The notes beneath the pieces were generated by a model. The model saw nothing but the letters and a program-made list of their open reading frames with translations. It had not been told where the DNA came from and did not search any database. The position numbers were made by a program, and so were the translations under genes. This document shows, piece after piece, positions 15,034 to 17,548 of a DNA stretch of 17,548 nucleotides (the stretch's first letter is position 1; each line of letters begins with the position of its first letter). Origin of the DNA: Alphaproteobacteria bacterium UBA1002 (GTDB taxonomy: Bacteria > Pseudomonadota > Alphaproteobacteria > Rickettsiales > UBA998). The stretch lies in the NCBI GenBank assembly GCA_002291845.1, contig DBAU01000010.1, positions 1 through 17,548 on the forward strand, written 5' to 3'.

Positions 15034-17548
15034 ATGACCAAGCGCCTATTGATTGATGCCACCCACGAGCTGGAAACACGGGTTGCCATCATTGTTGATG
15101 AAATCATTGAACATTATGATTTTGTTTCCAGTGCCAAGCGACAGCTCAAAGGCAATATTTATCTTGGTAAAATCACGCGTATTGAACCATCGCTGCAAGC
15201 CGCTTTTGTGGAGTATGGTGGCAATAAGCAGGGTTTTCTCTCTTTTTCAGAAATTCACCCGGACTACTACCAGATCCCGATTGCTGATCGTCAGCGCCTG
15301 ATGGAAGAAGCAGCGCGCCTTGCAGAGGAAGAAGCGGCGCGTGCCGAACGAGCCGAGCGCGATGAAGAAGGTGAAGATTCTGAAGGGTACTCTCTGGATG
15401 AAAATGCTTCCTCTGCCGAGGATCGCCCGCGCCGCGGTCGGCGGCGTCGTGGCCGTGGCGGACGCCAGGCAAACATCGCAGCAACGGCGCAAGAAACACT
15501 TACCGATGCGGCAGCCATTGGTGATGCCCCCATGCCCAGCACGGATTTTGCCGAAGCTGCATTGGCAGAACCGGATGATGTCCTGCCAGCTGACGCCCCC
15601 TTGGAGGCAGCGACTGAGGCAGGAGCAGAACCGCAAGACGACGCGCCCAAAACAAAGGGACGCCGACGCCCCTTTGCCAAGAAAAAAGCACAGCAGGCGC
15701 GTACGCCATCGATGGAAACCAGCTCTGAGCCGGTGGAAGAGGGAGATTTGGAGCCCGAGTCGCAGGCTCAGGATGCGGAACCTTTTGGCCAGATGACACA
15801 TAATTCATCGGCGGAGGATTTTTCGCTGTCTCTTGATGAATCTGACGATGAACGTGACGAGAGTGATGACAGTGAACACGTGGAAACCGTGTCTGAAGAA
15901 GATGTTGTCAAACCTCGTCCATTCACGATCCGGCGCTATAAAATTCAGGAGGTCATTAAGCCCAACCAGATTGTTTTGGTACAGGTAATTAAAGAAGAGC
16001 GGGGTAATAAAGGATGCTCGCTTTCAACCTACATCTCTCTTCCAGGTCGCTATTGCGTGCTGATGCCAAATTCTCCGAAAGATGGTGGCATTTCCCGTAA
16101 AATCGGCACCGGTACGGATCGTAAACGACTCAAAGAAATCGCAGCGGAATTAAAAGAATCCCGTGGCATGAGCGCGATCATTCGCACCGCGGGCATTGAC
16201 CGCTCACGCACCGAAATCAAGCGTGATTATGAGTATCTCATCAAGCTGTGGAGCCAGACACGTGATCTCGCGCTCTCCTCTACCGCGCCGGCGCTCGTCT
16301 ATGAGGAGGGCGATATCGTCAAGCGCACGGTACGCGATTATTACAACAGCGACATCGCCGAGGTATTGGTACAAGGCGAAGCGGCATACAAATCCGCTAA
16401 AGAATTCATGAAGATGATTATGCCGTCGCATGCCGCGCGCGTGAAGCATTTCAAAGAACGCCAACCTCTGTTTTCTGCCTATGGCGTCGAAGAACAGCTG
16501 GCCGATTTGTATAACCCCATTGCTCCCCTCCCCTCTGGCGGATATCTGGTCATCAACCCAACCGAGGCGTTGATTTCAATCGATGTAAACTCCGGACGTT
16601 CGACCACAGAGCGAAACGTTGAGGAGACGGCCTTCAAAACCAACCTGGAAGCGGCCGAGGAGGTCGCGCGACAGCTGCGCCTTCGTGATTTGGGTGGTCT
16701 GGTCGTCATCGACTTTATCGATATGGGCTATGGCAAACACCGCCGCGCAGTGGAGCGTGCACTGAAAGATGCTCTGAAGTCTGACCGTGCTAAAGTGCAG
16801 GTGGGCCATATCAGTGCCTTTGGCTTACTTGAGCTTTCGCGTCAGCGCCTTGGCCCAAGCATTTTTGAAACAACCACTCAGCCATGTTCACATTGTGGTG
16901 GCACCGGGAATGTTCGTTCACCAGATGCAACCGCTGTTTCACTCATCCGTGAGTTGGAAAGCATGGCATTCGATGGCCAGAGCGAGATCCGCGTGCGCAT
17001 GACCGCACCGGATGCACTCTGCCTGCTCAACCGCTACCGGCACGAAGTCGCACGTTTGGAGCAGGCTTACGGACTAAAACTGACGTTTGAAACCGATGAT
17101 AGCCTGATTGAGGGGATCTACGCATTCGGCAATGCACCTGCAGGCGGCGAACGTGGTAAAGATCGCCGTCCTCAGCCACCACGCCGCCGTAGTAAGCGGG
17201 GAGGACGAAATGGCAAAATGACGCGCGGACTTTATAAATCAGATGATCCGGAAGATGAGGTCGTGGTTGAAGAAGAACTGCTCGACAGCGATGCCAACGA
17301 AAGTGAGGGCTCGGAGGGCGAATCATTTGACGCTGAGTCTGGCGATGAGCGCGGCGAGCGTGGCCGCCGCCGCCGTGGACGCAGAGGTGGTCGAGGTCGT
17401 GGCCGCCGCGATGAGCACGGAGATGCACCCTACGCAGAAGATGACAAACTAGATGCTGAAACCACTAATGCAGATTTTACCAGCGAAGGGGATGCCGATG
17501 AGGCACAGGAAGGGCTAGACCAGGAAGATGAGCGCGGCGAGCGTGGCC
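15034..17548 (+). CDS. rne: ribonuclease E (cut by window edge)
   Basis: Endoribonuclease that starts most mRNA decay and matures rRNA and tRNA, and scaffolds the degradosome. 838 codons are visible. MTKRLLIDATHELETRVAII is the usual family start. The S1 domain begins at about 36 (KGNIYLGKITRIEPSLQAAF), is interrupted by a charged insert of about 200 residues (from 90 to 298), and resumes at IQEVIKPNQIVLVQVIKEER (304). The catalytic domain has Asp517 (ISIDVNSG) and Asp560 (VVIDFIDM), and the zinc-link CSHCGGTG (Cys618, Cys621); spacings between these equal those in E. coli (43 and 101). From about 700 the protein turns into an acidic and RG-rich scaffold that runs out of the window. The long leader suggests autoregulation. 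A related RNase G lacks this tail. Confidence 0.96.
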   Translation, partial: MTKRLLIDATHELETRVAIIVDEIIEHYDFVSSAKRQLKGNIYLGKITRIEPSLQAAFVEYGGNKQGFLSFSEIHPDYYQIPIADRQRLMEEAARLAEEEAARAERAERDEEGEDSEGYSLDENASSAEDRPRRGRRRRGRGGRQANIAATAQETLTDAAAIGDAPMPSTDFAEAALAEPDDVLPADAPLEAATEAGAEPQDDAPKTKGRRRPFAKKKAQQARTPSMETSSEPVEEGDLEPESQAQDAEPFGQMTHNSSAEDFSLSLDESDDERDESDDSEHVETVSEEDVVKPRPFTIRRYKIQEVIKPNQIVLVQVIKEERGNKGCSLSTYISLPGRYCVLMPNSPKDGGISRKIGTGTDRKRLKEIAAELKESRGMSAIIRTAGIDRSRTEIKRDYEYLIKLWSQTRDLALSSTAPALVYEEGDIVKRTVRDYYNSDIAEVLVQGEAAYKSAKEFMKMIMPSHAARVKHFKERQPLFSAYGVEEQLADLYNPIAPLPSGGYLVINPTEALISIDVNSGRSTTERNVEETAFKTNLEAAEEVARQLRLRDLGGLVVIDFIDMGYGKHRRAVERALKDALKSDRAKVQVGHISAFGLLELSRQRLGPSIFETTTQPCSHCGGTGNVRSPDATAVSLIRELESMAFDGQSEIRVRMTAPDALCLLNRYRHEVARLEQAYGLKLTFETDDSLIEGIYAFGNAPAGGERGKDRRPQPPRRRSKRGGRNGKMTRGLYKSDDPEDEVVVEEELLDSDANESEGSEGESFDAESGDERGERGRRRRGRRGGRGRGRRDEHGDAPYAEDDKLDAETTNADFTSEGDADEAQEGLDQEDERGERG
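17344..17548 (+). repeat. repeated RG-module in the rne scaffold region
   Basis: A 22-base identical segment coding DERGERG plus the first bases of the next codon occurs at 17344-17365 and again at 17527-17548, 183 bases (61 codons) apart in the same frame. After the first copy comes a run of R and G (RRRRGRRGGRGRGRR). The second copy is cut by the edge, so whether the whole RG stretch is repeated is not visible. Confidence 0.75.

Noticed and set aside
15247..15808. Long open frames on both strands opposite and within the 5' third of rne (158, 184, 129 and 102 codons)
   Set aside because: They fall in the compositionally biased S1 insert of rne, where skewed codons keep other frames open. 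They have no recognisable motifs, and the rne frame continues through with conserved S1 sequence on both sides.
1..17548. Mobile elements, CRISPR arrays, tRNA genes, defence islands
   Set aside because: Looked for on both strands. No regularly spaced repeats, no transposase or integrase motifs, no tRNA-like cloverleaf ends, and genes are housekeeping throughout apart from the pseudokinase pair.

Overview
The window reads as a chromosomal housekeeping segment from an alphaproteobacterium. The strongest clue is the block from 8.7 kb to the right edge: rne diverging from an ami - mrcA - (small gene) - prfB run. I know that arrangement from alphaproteobacterial genomes. An RNase E with a long charged insertion in its S1 domain, a PAS_5-type protein and a hisZ-purA pair point the same way. 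Base composition looks roughly balanced rather than very GC-rich, so a moderate-GC lineage is more likely than a typical high-GC rhizobial one; I cannot name a genus. I saw no insertion sequence, phage gene, tRNA, rRNA or CRISPR array.

Layout from left to right. (1) 1-1670, minus strand: a periplasmic adaptor followed by an RND efflux permease, the permease cut by the left edge. (2) 1671-1799: a short divergent promoter region. (3) 1800-6945, plus strand: hisZ, purA, then two unrecognised genes, a 718-residue protein with a degenerate protein-kinase domain and a C-terminal membrane anchor, and directly coupled to it a 155-residue multi-spanning membrane protein. (4) 6957-8685, minus strand: mnmA and, upstream of it, a PAS_5 protein. 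(5) 8748-14559, minus strand: ami, mrcA, a TerB-like hypothetical gene and prfB. prfB needs a programmed +1 frameshift. (6) 14560-15033: a long divergent intergenic region whose plus-strand part is a structured leader of about 400 nt for rne. (7) 15034-17548, plus strand: rne, cut by the right edge.

How the genes fit together. The ami-mrcA pair makes and remodels peptidoglycan. prfB and mnmA serve translation (termination at UGA/UAA; wobble-uridine thiolation of tRNA). hisZ and purA link to histidine and AMP synthesis, both of which draw on purine metabolism. rne drives RNA turnover. The RND pair exports compounds or lipids across the envelope.

The parts most worth a second look are the tail-anchored pseudokinase with its coupled membrane protein, the rne leader (shared divergent -35 palindrome, small upstream ORF with its own ribosome site, several competing pairings at the rne ribosome binding site), and the TerB-like gene between mrcA and prfB. 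The prfB frameshift and the RNase E insertion are clear in the sequence but are known phenomena.
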